Shown here piece after piece: positions 7,063 through 15,360 of a stretch of 64,000 bases of DNA. Source of the DNA: an uncultured Sulfurovum sp. GTDB lineage: Bacteria; Campylobacterota; Campylobacteria; Campylobacterales; Sulfurovaceae. Made by a program: the position numbers and the translations under genes. Location: NCBI GenBank assembly GCA_902727915.1, contig CACVAU010000044.1, positions 1-64,000 of the forward strand, in the 5' to 3' direction. Positions within the stretch are counted from its first letter, which is position 1. Each line of letters opens with the position of its first letter. The notes below the pieces were generated by a model. The model did no database searches and was not told the origin of the DNA. It saw only the letters and a list, made by a program, of their open reading frames with translations.

Positions 7063-10000
7063 CTAAACAGCATAATACCCAGCCTTCCCATGATGCACCA
7101 CCAAAGCACTCGTACTCTGCTCAGGATGTATCTGGAAAGTCTCACTCAATTCAATCCCAAACTCTTCAGGTTTCAACACATCAAATAACTCACGACTTGC
7201 CTCTAAATCTGGACAAGCAGGGTAACCAAATGAGTATCTTGAACCGTGGTAACGTTTCATACGTACGTCACGCAAGGTTGCTCCCTCATCTTCTTTTAGA
7301 ATGTCTAAGTCCATACGTATCTGTTTATGCACTACTTCGGCTAAGGCTTCGGCTAACTCAACTGAAAAACCATGCACCATGTTGTATTCTAAGTATTTAC
7401 CAGCATCGTAAAGCTCTTTTTCATAAGCTGAAAATTTTGAACCAGCAGATACACAAGTTAACGCTATAACATCATGTCGGTCATGTCTAAAGAAGTCGCT
7501 CAACGCTCTGTGTGGTTTTTTTCTTTGTCTTGGGAAGTCAAACTTAACCGTATGTCTCTCTTGCACCTCATCAAAGCTCTCTCTTGAAGCATTGGCATCC
7601 ACATTCCAGCCCTCTTCTTCGTCAAAAAGGTACAACTCTTGGTCATTTGAACGACAAGGATAGTAACCGTAGATAATGGTTGGGTCAAACAAATCTTTTT
7701 CTATAAACTCTCTTTTTAAACGCTCATAAGCAGGGTAAACATCTTTTTCAAGTAGTTTTTCATACTCTTCTTTCCCCATCTTCGCACGTTTGTAACCCCA
7801 ATGCATTTTGATAACGGTCTTTTGATTTACCCAGTCAAAAATGGTGTTCATGTCTAAGTCATCTTTTTGAAGTACTCTTCTACCCCAAAAAGGTGGTGTT
7901 GGTACAGCCACTTGTTCAGGTTGTTTTATCTCTTCAAAAGGAGGGATGATGACTTCTTTTACCTCTTTGGTCACACGTTCATTCATGTCCCCAGCCATTC
8001 GTGTGTCTAAGCCTACAGCGTTGTCTTCATTGTACTTTTCAATTCGACTCATCGCAATAACCCCGTCAAAGGCATCACGACAATAAAAGATAGGCCCTTT
8101 ATAAATCGGTCGACAGAAATCATCCACAAAACTACGTGTCAACGCTGCCCCACCAAGTAGCACAGGAATCTCCATGCCCATCTCTGCCATGGTTTCAAGG
8201 TTATCTTTCATTACAGCTGTTGACTTAACCAAGAGTCCTGACATACCAATGGCTTGCACATTGTTTTCTCTGTGTGCTTCCAAGTAGGTCTCTAAGTCAG
8301 TTTTAATCCCCACGTTAATGACTTTAAATCCATTATTCGACAAGATGATATCCACCAAGTTTTTACCCACATCGTGAACATCCCCTTTAACCGTACCAAT
8401 GACCAAAGTCGTATCGGTCTCTTTTTCTTGCTTGGTAAGGTGTGGGTTCAAGTAGTCAACCGTCGTTTTCATGGTCTCAGCACTCTGAAGTACAAATGGC
8501 AACTGCATTTGACCTGAACCAAAGAGTTCCCCTACTACTTTCATGGCATCAATGAGTATTTCATTGACAATGGTGTCAGGGTGAATCTCATGACGTGCCT
8601 CTTCTACTAAAGGAATCATTCGTTCTTTGTCACCATCTAAAAGAAGTTTTGCGATCTTCTCTTCATTGCTCATCGCTTCGTACGCTTCGTCTGCCCCTTC
8701 ATCTTCTATCTTCACATCTGAAAAGTGTTCGATGAACTTAAAGAGTGATTGATCGTCAGGATTAAAAAGTAACTCTTCACAAATCTCACGGTCAGCATCG
8801 GACATTTTTGCCATAGGAACAATGTGCTTCACATTAATAATAACCGTCGTTAATCCAGCTTGTAGACAATGGTGTAAAAATACCGAGTTCAAGAAACGAC
8901 GTGCATGTACATCTAAACCAAATGAAATGTTTGAAAGCCCAAGTGTAGACCCTACTTCAGGGTGTCTTATGTGTAACTCACGAATGGCTTCAAGCGTTTG
9001 AATGGCAGCATCACGGTACTCTAAATCTCCTGAACCAACGGTAAAGGTTAACATATCAAACACAAGGTTTCGAGGGTCAATACCGTGACCATTAACAGCC
9101 ATGTCATACATACGTTCTGCTTGAGCTACTTTGTCTTCTTTGGTCTTTGCCATTCCTATTTCATCAATGGTTAAACAGACTAAGGCACAACCATACTTTT
9201 TTGCCAACTTACAAATGGCATGAAACTTTTCTTCACCATCTTCTAGGTTTACCGAGTTAATAATTGGCTTTCCACCAATACATTTTAACCCCTCTTCCAT
9301 GGTATGAACACGCGTAGCATCTGGCATAAGTGGTAAAGGAATCTTTTGATTGTAAAGCTCCATAATGGCACTCATGTCTTTCGCCCCATCACGCCCTGCA
9401 AACTCAACGTTCACATCTAAACAGTGCGCGCCATCACGTACTTGGGCTTGACCAACCGTTAATGTTCCCTCATAATCAGAAGCAATAATCAGTTCCCTAA
9501 AGGCTTTAGAACCTGTCGAGTTAGAACGCTCACCAATGAGCAGTGGTGCAGGTTCTTGGAAAAGTTCTGTCGTGTTAAAAAGTGACGCAATGCTTGGTTC
9601 AATGCTCCCTGTAGGCTTTTTAGGTTTTTGATTTTTCACGGCTTTTTGTAAAGCATGAATGTGTTGAGGTGTTGTACCACAACATCCACCTAAAAATGAA
9701 ACCCCGTCAAATTTAGTAAACTCCAACTGCTTGGCTGTAAATTCATCTGGTCCCATTGGGTAGTAAGTGTACCCTCCTCTGTTTTGAGGCAGTCCAGCAT
9801 TGGCATGTACTGAGATAGGGATATTACAAAGCTCACTTAGTGTTTTGAGGTGTTTCTTAACTTGGTCTGGTCCTGTACCACAGTTAAATCCTAATGACAA
9901 AATATCAAAAGGTTCTAAAATCGTGACAATCGTCGCAGCATCCGTACCAATGAGCATGGTTCCACTTAACTCAATGGTTACTGAAACCATAACAGGAAGT

Positions 10001-10572
10001 TTTATACCACGCTTAACGTTGGCAGCTTCACAACCATGTAGGGCTGCTTTTATCTGCAAGGGATCTTGACAAGTTTCTAACATAAAAATGTCACAACCAC
10101 CATCTATAAGTCCCAGTGCTGTCTTTTTATACCCTTCAAACATCTCATCATAATGAATGTGTCCAAGTGAAGGAAGTTTAGTTCCTGGACCAATTGAACC
10201 TAAAACAAATCGTGGTTTTTCAGGCGTAGAAAATTGATTACAAACATCTTTAACAATTTCTGCTCCTTTTTTAGAGAGTTCATAACATCGCTCACCCATT
10301 TGATACTCATCAAGTACCCACGGCATGGTTCCAAAAGTATTGGTTTTAATAATATCTGCACCAGCTTTTGCATAAGCATGGTGTACTTCTCTCATAAGCT
10401 CAGGAGCTGTTGCATTTAAAAGTTCATTACAACCTTCTTGATCGACCCCTTTATCATCTAACCATGCTGTTTGTGGGATTTCTAAATTTTGTATCTGTGT
10501 ACCTGTAGCACCATCGACTACTAAGATGCGTTCTTCTAGTAATTTGTGAATTGATTCTGAACTTGTTGCCAA
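7063..10572 (-). CDS. metH: Cobalamin-dependent methionine synthase
   Basis: 1169 aa, full length for MetH; it moves the methyl group of methyltetrahydrofolate to homocysteine through bound B12. Domains in order: homocysteine-binding barrel with zinc ligands Cys231, Cys297 and Cys298; pterin-binding barrel from about 343 (GERSNSTGSK); helical cap near 640-710 and B12 domain with GDVHDVGKN, where His733 is the cobalt ligand; AdoMet activation domain to the end, with RYSFGYPACPD. TTG start with AAGGG upstream. No B12 riboswitch was recognised before it. It works with metF at 49483. Transcribed alone. Confidence 0.96.
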   Translation of the reverse strand: MATSSESIHKLLEERILVVDGATGTQIQNLEIPQTAWLDDKGVDQEGCNELLNATAPELMREVHHAYAKAGADIIKTNTFGTMPWVLDEYQMGERCYELSKKGAEIVKDVCNQFSTPEKPRFVLGSIGPGTKLPSLGHIHYDEMFEGYKKTALGLIDGGCDIFMLETCQDPLQIKAALHGCEAANVKRGIKLPVMVSVTIELSGTMLIGTDAATIVTILEPFDILSLGFNCGTGPDQVKKHLKTLSELCNIPISVHANAGLPQNRGGYTYYPMGPDEFTAKQLEFTKFDGVSFLGGCCGTTPQHIHALQKAVKNQKPKKPTGSIEPSIASLFNTTELFQEPAPLLIGERSNSTGSKAFRELIIASDYEGTLTVGQAQVRDGAHCLDVNVEFAGRDGAKDMSAIMELYNQKIPLPLMPDATRVHTMEEGLKCIGGKPIINSVNLEDGEEKFHAICKLAKKYGCALVCLTIDEIGMAKTKEDKVAQAERMYDMAVNGHGIDPRNLVFDMLTFTVGSGDLEYRDAAIQTLEAIRELHIRHPEVGSTLGLSNISFGLDVHARRFLNSVFLHHCLQAGLTTVIINVKHIVPMAKMSDADREICEELLFNPDDQSLFKFIEHFSDVKIEDEGADEAYEAMSNEEKIAKLLLDGDKERMIPLVEEARHEIHPDTIVNEILIDAMKVVGELFGSGQMQLPFVLQSAETMKTTVDYLNPHLTKQEKETDTTLVIGTVKGDVHDVGKNLVDIILSNNGFKVINVGIKTDLETYLEAHRENNVQAIGMSGLLVKSTAVMKDNLETMAEMGMEIPVLLGGAALTRSFVDDFCRPIYKGPIFYCRDAFDGVIAMSRIEKYNEDNAVGLDTRMAGDMNERVTKEVKEVIIPPFEEIKQPEQVAVPTPPFWGRRVLQKDDLDMNTIFDWVNQKTVIKMHWGYKRAKMGKEEYEKLLEKDVYPAYERLKREFIEKDLFDPTIIYGYYPCRSNDQELYLFDEEEGWNVDANASRESFDEVQERHTVKFDFPRQRKKPHRALSDFFRHDRHDVIALTCVSAGSKFSAYEKELYDAGKYLEYNMVHGFSVELAEALAEVVHKQIRMDLDILKEDEGATLRDVRMKRYHGSRYSFGYPACPDLEASRELFDVLKPEEFGIELSETFQIHPEQSTSALVVHHGKAGYYAV

Positions 10573-10588
10573 TTTTTGCCCTTAGGTT

Positions 10589-10668
10589 CCGTAGGGTGCA
10601 ATTACCATTGCACCTTTATTATGAATAAAAATATTTTAAATGGTACGATAGCAATCGTACCCTACGAG
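10589..10668. repeat. REP-like palindrome pair (REPIN-like) upstream of metH
   Basis: Element 5 (10589-10614) is CCGTAG then GGTGCAAT/ATTGCACC. Element 6 (10642-10668) is GGTACGAT/ATCGTACC then CCTACGAGG. Heads face outward, as in 6239-6391. Stem sequences are new, but the CGTAGG head is kept. Confidence 0.75.
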
Positions 10669-10711
10669 GTATGAATTTATTAGTGGAATTGTAGCAAAAA
10701 GTTCTGATTAT

Positions 10712-10903
10712 TTAGACTAAACCCAGTTCTCTAAATATCTCTTTAAAGGCAATGTTAAGCTCTACTAGTTCATCATAAATAAGACCAAAAGCTCTATCTT
10801 CGGTTACCCACTCTTCAATGTGTTGAACACTTTGTGTTTTCTCTTCACTGCTTAAAGTCTCTGAAGCTTCTATTGCTTCTTTTAATTGTTCATATTTTGG
10901 CAT
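10712..10903 (-). CDS. Small acidic helical protein
   Basis: 63 aa from ATG 10903, chosen because AAAGGATTT lies just before it; an in-frame ATG 27 bases earlier has no such site. It is charged and predicted all-helical (LSSEEKTQSVQHIEEWV), with no signal peptide or Cys. It follows the CsgG-like gene by 70 bases on the same strand and may be the last gene of that operon, although it looks cytosolic. Not recognised. Confidence 0.6.
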   Translation of the reverse strand: MPKYEQLKEAIEASETLSSEEKTQSVQHIEEWVTEDRAFGLIYDELVELNIAFKEIFRELGLV

Positions 10904-10973
10904 TTTAAATCCTTTCATACTAAAATACATTGGACTAACTCTATTTTATTCTTTTAAGTTGAAAGTTGACTGC

Positions 10974-12014
10974 TTAAACACTTGGAATATGCCTATACAT
11001 CTCTTGATAAAACTCTTTACTAAATACTTTTTTTGTATTAAATTTATATTTATTAGCTATATCAACTAACATTTTTTGCTCTGTTTTTGAAAGTTTACCA
11101 TCGACAGTAACCTTTGAATAACCATATAAAGGTAAAAGTTGTTCTATTAGAGCATGTTGATTTTGATTTTTAGCCCCAATAAACTTATTGGCTTTAGAAC
11201 TAACCACAAACTCATCCACTTTCATGGCAGGAGTCACACAAGTCCAATAAGGAACCTGATATAAACGACCTAATAACTGTAATAAACTATACTCTGTTAA
11301 TATACGTAAAGCTTCATCTTTAGACTGTTGAAGGGTCGCATATTTACTCTCACCAATTCCTGAACCATTTAAAAAAAATCCTAATCTATTCTTTTTTCTA
11401 TTACGTTGAATTTCAATCTTATTTTTAGTCGCCACACCAGGTAAATACATTCTATCTTTGTAACGAAATACACTTAAGTCTAAAGCAATTTGAGAAATAC
11501 TACTACTTCTATCTCGATCAGCCCTTAAATCACTTTCTCTACTGTCACTACCAAATTCAACATCAACATCGAAATTAGCGCTTTTTGATGATATACCTTT
11601 ATCAAATTGTGTAATGCCTCCATTAATCACAAGTTGTGGTAAGGTTTTTTTCATATTAGGAAAATAGACATGTCCTGTCGTTAATGTTTCATATCGGTTA
11701 TAAATAGGTTCATATGCCATTAATTTTAGATTTTTCATGTGCAAGATAAGGGGGGTTTTAATAAATGATTTACTATCAACGGGTAAAATGTCCTTAGAAG
11801 AAGTTAGGTTTTCAATTTTTTTTACTTGAAAACGATACATAGGTCGATTAAATTTCTCAATAAGCTTATTTAACTTATGAAATGATTCACCATAGTATGT
11901 TTGGTTATTTACTGGGTCAGCAATCTTTTTCTCTTTATCTGTAAATGTTGGATGCATTACACAGGCATTAAAAAACAGTCCTATTCCCACACTCAAAAAA
12001 TATATTTTCTTCAT
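10974..12014 (-). CDS. CsgG/HfaB-like outer-membrane secretion lipoprotein
   Basis: 346 aa. The signal peptide ends in lipobox FNAC (Cys18). Residues about 60-258 resemble CsgG/HfaB: a nucleotide-binding-like alpha/beta start, the strand LVINGGITQFDKG (128-140), a Ser/Asp/Arg-rich loop where CsgG has its membrane beta-hairpins, then ALDLSVFRYKDRMYLPGVA and a helix before PYWTC. In curli, CsgG forms the nonameric pore that exports amyloid subunits; HfaB does so for holdfast anchors. A C-terminal tail (263-346) absent from CsgG contains LYGYSKVTVDGKLSKTEQK, like a peptidoglycan-binding repeat. It lies 12 bases after the acidic exported protein. The family call rests on pattern, not alignment. 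Confidence 0.65.
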   Translation of the reverse strand: MKKIYFLSVGIGLFFNACVMHPTFTDKEKKIADPVNNQTYYGESFHKLNKLIEKFNRPMYRFQVKKIENLTSSKDILPVDSKSFIKTPLILHMKNLKLMAYEPIYNRYETLTTGHVYFPNMKKTLPQLVINGGITQFDKGISSKSANFDVDVEFGSDSRESDLRADRDRSSSISQIALDLSVFRYKDRMYLPGVATKNKIEIQRNRKKNRLGFFLNGSGIGESKYATLQQSKDEALRILTEYSLLQLLGRLYQVPYWTCVTPAMKVDEFVVSSKANKFIGAKNQNQHALIEQLLPLYGYSKVTVDGKLSKTEQKMLVDIANKYKFNTKKVFSKEFYQEMYRHIPSV

Positions 12015-12026
12015 TCTTTTCCTCTT

Positions 12027-12632
12027 TTAATCAACAAAAATATTAACATCTTCTATTAAAACATTGACCTCTTTTAGGTCATTTTCTTCTCTTAAGTCAA
12101 TCTCTTCAATTTCAGATATATCTTCATCAATTACTTTATCATATCTTGAACTTTCACGACTCACCAAACCAAAACTTTCTTCCTCAACCATGGGTGACAA
12201 CTCCGTATCACCATAATCAGGATTAGGCTCACCTTCTAATATGCCAAATGACGATAAACGACCCTCATCATTATTCACAAAATTTTTATATTTATTTCTT
12301 TTTAAATCAATACCATCTTTATAACTGTTACCTTCTACATCCAGATTATCAGTATAAACATTTATAGAAACATCTTCATTTTGAAGATTATCATTTAAAC
12401 GAATGGTGCCTAACTCAATTGTGTTATTTTCAACTTCATAATCACCTGTAATATACTTATAAACTTTATCACTATAATTTCTTTTCGATCTATTTTCAAT
12501 TTTTGCTTTTTCAAATAAAATATTTGTATTACTTTCTTCGACGGTACTGCCCCAAGTATCTGAAGCATCCCAATCAGCATCATTTGCAAAAAGTATTAAA
12601 CATGAACAAAATATTACTACTGCTAATCTCAT
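12027..12632 (-). CDS. Exported acidic protein of the CsgG-like operon
   Basis: 201 aa with a signal peptide (residues 1-16, ending FAN). The mature chain is strongly acidic; its last 50 residues are mostly Glu, Asp, Ile and Val. The centre (about 85-120) has alternating hydrophobic/polar strands with NVYTDNLDVEGNSYKDGIDL, echoing the N-x-L/I pattern of the two solenoid proteins upstream. AAAGGAT precedes the ATG. Position suggests a minor subunit, chaperone or nucleator (the place of CsgE/F or HfaA in other systems), but no homology to those is visible. Confidence 0.6.
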   Translation of the reverse strand: MRLAVVIFCSCLILFANDADWDASDTWGSTVEESNTNILFEKAKIENRSKRNYSDKVYKYITGDYEVENNTIELGTIRLNDNLQNEDVSINVYTDNLDVEGNSYKDGIDLKRNKYKNFVNNDEGRLSSFGILEGEPNPDYGDTELSPMVEEESFGLVSRESSRYDKVIDEDISEIEEIDLREENDLKEVNVLIEDVNIFVD

Positions 12633-12664
12633 TATACATCCTTTTAGTATTGCTGTTTTTCTTA

Positions 12665-13531
12665 CTAATTAAACCTTGTCATAGCTTGATAAACTGTTGC
12701 CCCATTTGTAATTTTACTCTCCTCCATGGAACAGTGTTTCCTAATATTTGTATTTGACACCATCGCCTCATACATATAGGTTGAACAAAGATTTAAGGTA
12801 GCATCATTAATTGTCGTATTACTGATAATGCTTTTGGTTTCTAAACGACTGTTCTCGATAGTACTTCCCTCAAACATATGTTTCCCTTGAATCACAATAC
12901 TATCTTCAAACATGTTTCTTCCATTTTTTGAAGTTAATATGTTCTCCATATTAATTTCTACATTATTTAAAATAGCATCCCTCATTACAATCGCACCTTG
13001 GTAGAGATGTGATTTACTAACAGATGTATTATCTATTGTATTATTTAAAAAAAATGATGAATCATTTTCAACGCTTACACCAGAACCCAATCCCATATGT
13101 GACTGGATAACAACCGAATTTTTTACTTGTGTATCATTCAGAACACTATGCCCCTCAATCAAACTTGAATCTATCAAAGCATCATTCATATAAATACTAT
13201 TTTGTACAACCAGCGAATTCAACCCAATTTCACTTTTTTCAATAAGACTATTAAACACTATCTCACTCTCATCTAAAGCAGAACCATTAATGAGCTTTAT
13301 GCTTGACTGTTGTACCAAAGTATTATTACTTATTTCTGTATTATCAATATTGTTTCTACTTTTGATAACTGTATTATTTAATACCGAGTCATAAAGTTTT
13401 AAACTACCCTGAACAATTTGACTATTAATTACTTTACTATTTTGCAGATTATTATCATAACTTAAATCTAAACCATTAACTTTAGCATCTACTTCTAGTA
13501 TCAGTAAAAAGAGTACAAGCAATTTTTGCAT
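12665..13531 (-). CDS. Secreted beta-repeat protein 2 (putative fibre/adhesin subunit)
   Basis: 288 aa from ATG 13531 with AGGAGTAAT upstream. Signal peptide 1-16 (ending VDA) leads into VNGLDLSYDNNLQNS, shared with the neighbouring paralogue. The rest is about eight units of 33-37 residues with the pattern N-x-I...S-x-I...V-x-Q-G/S/N...I-x-L/M...A-x-I. Alternating Ile/Val with Asn, Ser and Gln predicts a beta-solenoid or amyloid-like stack, as in curlin but with a longer unit. Cys occurs only in the last 40 residues. Probably secreted through the CsgG-like pore encoded downstream. Confidence 0.65.
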   Translation of the reverse strand: MQKLLVLFLLILEVDAKVNGLDLSYDNNLQNSKVINSQIVQGSLKLYDSVLNNTVIKSRNNIDNTEISNNTLVQQSSIKLINGSALDESEIVFNSLIEKSEIGLNSLVVQNSIYMNDALIDSSLIEGHSVLNDTQVKNSVVIQSHMGLGSGVSVENDSSFFLNNTIDNTSVSKSHLYQGAIVMRDAILNNVEINMENILTSKNGRNMFEDSIVIQGKHMFEGSTIENSRLETKSIISNTTINDATLNLCSTYMYEAMVSNTNIRKHCSMEESKITNGATVYQAMTRFN

Positions 13532-13586
13532 TATTACTCCTTTATGCATAGCCTTGAGTATAAATACCCAAGACTACTACTAATAA

Positions 13587-14903
13587 TTAAAGACTACTAA
13601 TAAGTAGTTCACCTTGTGTTACATATGCATTATGTAAACTTGAATCGGTTACAACATTTTCTTCTGATACCATTAAATCCATAACTTGACTGTCTTTAAC
13701 ATAAACCATAGCTTGTCCCACACGCGCATCGGTTAAGTCTGTGTCACTCACAATATTATTTTGTTTACTTGTTGATGCATTTCTTGAATCAATTGTTGAG
13801 TTAATAACCACCATTGCATTTTGTAAAATTTCAGAGTTTTCTGCTTCTACATGGTGTACCAAACTATCAGCTTCTTGTGTAAAGTTCTGAACCACACTGT
13901 TATCTGTTACAAGAATAGTATCTTGAGTAATGGTTGAATCTACCAATTCTGAGCTTCTAATAATATTGGTGTGTGCCAACTGTGTTAATGAAAGATCAGA
14001 GTTGTTTTGAACATCAATTTCAGATTGAACAATTTTAGAGTCAACAGCTGAAGAACTATCACCCTGTACATCTGAAATAATATTTTGTACACTTTGTTCT
14101 AAAGATGAAATTTTTGAATTATCAACTTTAATAACCCCTTGTGAAACTTCTGAAAATTCTTTAATCTCAGTATCACCACTAATAATGTTTTCTTGAACTA
14201 AATCAAAGTTTTCAGCTATGGCACCATTTTTTAATTCTGTAGATGCTTGTTTAATAATAGCATGTCCAATTTTTCCACCTTCAATAACGTTGGTGCTGTC
14301 AATATTAATGTTTTTAGCACTTGATGCTGCACCTTCATTAATCATTTTAAAATTAGCTTGTCTAATGGTTGTTGACCCAACACTTTCACCTTCAATGTCA
14401 ACATTAGAAATTCTGTTGTCTGACTTGATATGTGCATCAGTTAATTCTTGTCCATAACCATCAACCAATGTAAATCCTTGATCAATTGTTACAGAATTTC
14501 CTGTTGCAGCGTTAATTGTTGTTTCATCATTAATAACACTGTCAGAATCAATACTTACATTATTAACTTTTCCGTTGATAACCTTTGTTCTTCCTTGTGT
14601 TACAATACTGTCATCTAATTCTCTATCATAATATTCAGAATTCATAAACTCATTGCTTTGAAAATCTAAATTTGCTGCACCATTAATGATTGAATGTTCA
14701 ATAATGTTACCTCTATCTTTACTCTTAACTGTTAATCCTGTAACATCGGCTTCACCCCATATTTCAGTTTTTCCTTGCATAATAATAGCTGCATTAATTT
14801 TTGAATCCTGTACTCTGTTTTCTTGATCCATATCTAAACCATCCACATTGGCAGCAAATAATATCATTGATGTAGCTATTGATGTCACTATTAATTTCTT
14901 CAT
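13587..14903 (-). CDS. Secreted beta-repeat protein 1 (putative fibre/adhesin subunit)
   Basis: 438 aa; signal peptide 1-18, then VDGLDMDQENRVQDSK, the N-terminal block it shares with protein 2. About eleven repeats of roughly 35 residues follow; typical blocks are ENIISGDTEIKEFSEVSQG and QNNIVSDTDLTDARVGQAM. Conserved positions are Asn-x-Ile at the start and Gln followed by Gly/Ala/Ser in the middle. It is acidic, with no Cys, no Trp after the first repeat, and few aromatics. First gene of a leftward operon with a long AT-rich leader region. Curlin-like or solenoid fibre is an inference from repeat form and the linked CsgG-like gene. Confidence 0.68.
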   Translation of the reverse strand: MKKLIVTSIATSMILFAANVDGLDMDQENRVQDSKINAAIIMQGKTEIWGEADVTGLTVKSKDRGNIIEHSIINGAANLDFQSNEFMNSEYYDRELDDSIVTQGRTKVINGKVNNVSIDSDSVINDETTINAATGNSVTIDQGFTLVDGYGQELTDAHIKSDNRISNVDIEGESVGSTTIRQANFKMINEGAASSAKNINIDSTNVIEGGKIGHAIIKQASTELKNGAIAENFDLVQENIISGDTEIKEFSEVSQGVIKVDNSKISSLEQSVQNIISDVQGDSSSAVDSKIVQSEIDVQNNSDLSLTQLAHTNIIRSSELVDSTITQDTILVTDNSVVQNFTQEADSLVHHVEAENSEILQNAMVVINSTIDSRNASTSKQNNIVSDTDLTDARVGQAMVYVKDSQVMDLMVSEENVVTDSSLHNAYVTQGELLISSL

Positions 14904-15360
14904 TTTTTATTTCTTCTTTTATTAAGTTTAAGATGTTTTTTTGATAATAAACACCTGTTTTATCTTAAACTAAGCTCATAACATATATAATTAAATATAG
15001 TTTAGTTAGTTAATGTTTTTTTTGATTACAAGAGTTCGTCGCTCTAAGTCTAAATTATCGTTTAATTTAATTAAACTATACTTCTATTATCCTGACATCT
15101 CATTATCTCCTTTACTTCCTATTTTTTATAAAAAGAGCCTAAAAAGCTCACAATCGATTATAGAGCAAAAATAATTAAAAATAAATTATTTTTAATGAAT
15201 TATATTGTTTTATAGTTTTTTAAATTATATTTAATTATTATATATTAATATAAACCTCAAAAAAAAATTCTAATCAATAAGTAAGTATTTTTTAAGTTCT
15301 TTAAAGATAGATATAGGTGCTAAAACGCTTCTACTAGTAACTTTTAGCTATACTTCATTT
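14904..15360. other. 457-bp divergent intergenic region
   Basis: No gene seen. It should hold promoters for the leftward fibre operon and the rightward NlpC/P60 gene. Inverted repeats are present at 15031-15045 (AGAG/CTCT), 15060-15076 (GTTTAAT TTA ATTAAAC, a possible operator) and 15135-15149 (GAGC/GCTC). The rest is over 80% A/T, with long T runs. Confidence 0.6.
15349..15354 (+). promoter_or_regulatory. Probable -10 element abutting a start codon
   Basis: TATACT ends six bases before ATG 15361, so the transcript would begin at or next to the start codon. No Shine-Dalgarno sequence lies between them. Confidence 0.35.

Noticed and set aside
7032..7469. 145-codon rightward frame opposite the 3' end of metH
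   Set aside because: It lies wholly over conserved MetH activation-domain codons; its product is low-complexity and His/Leu-rich with no family features.
11000..14900. Phage tail-fibre or transposon cargo explanation for the repeat proteins
   Set aside because: No phage or transposase genes flank them; each has a Sec signal peptide and the linked lipoprotein is CsgG-like.
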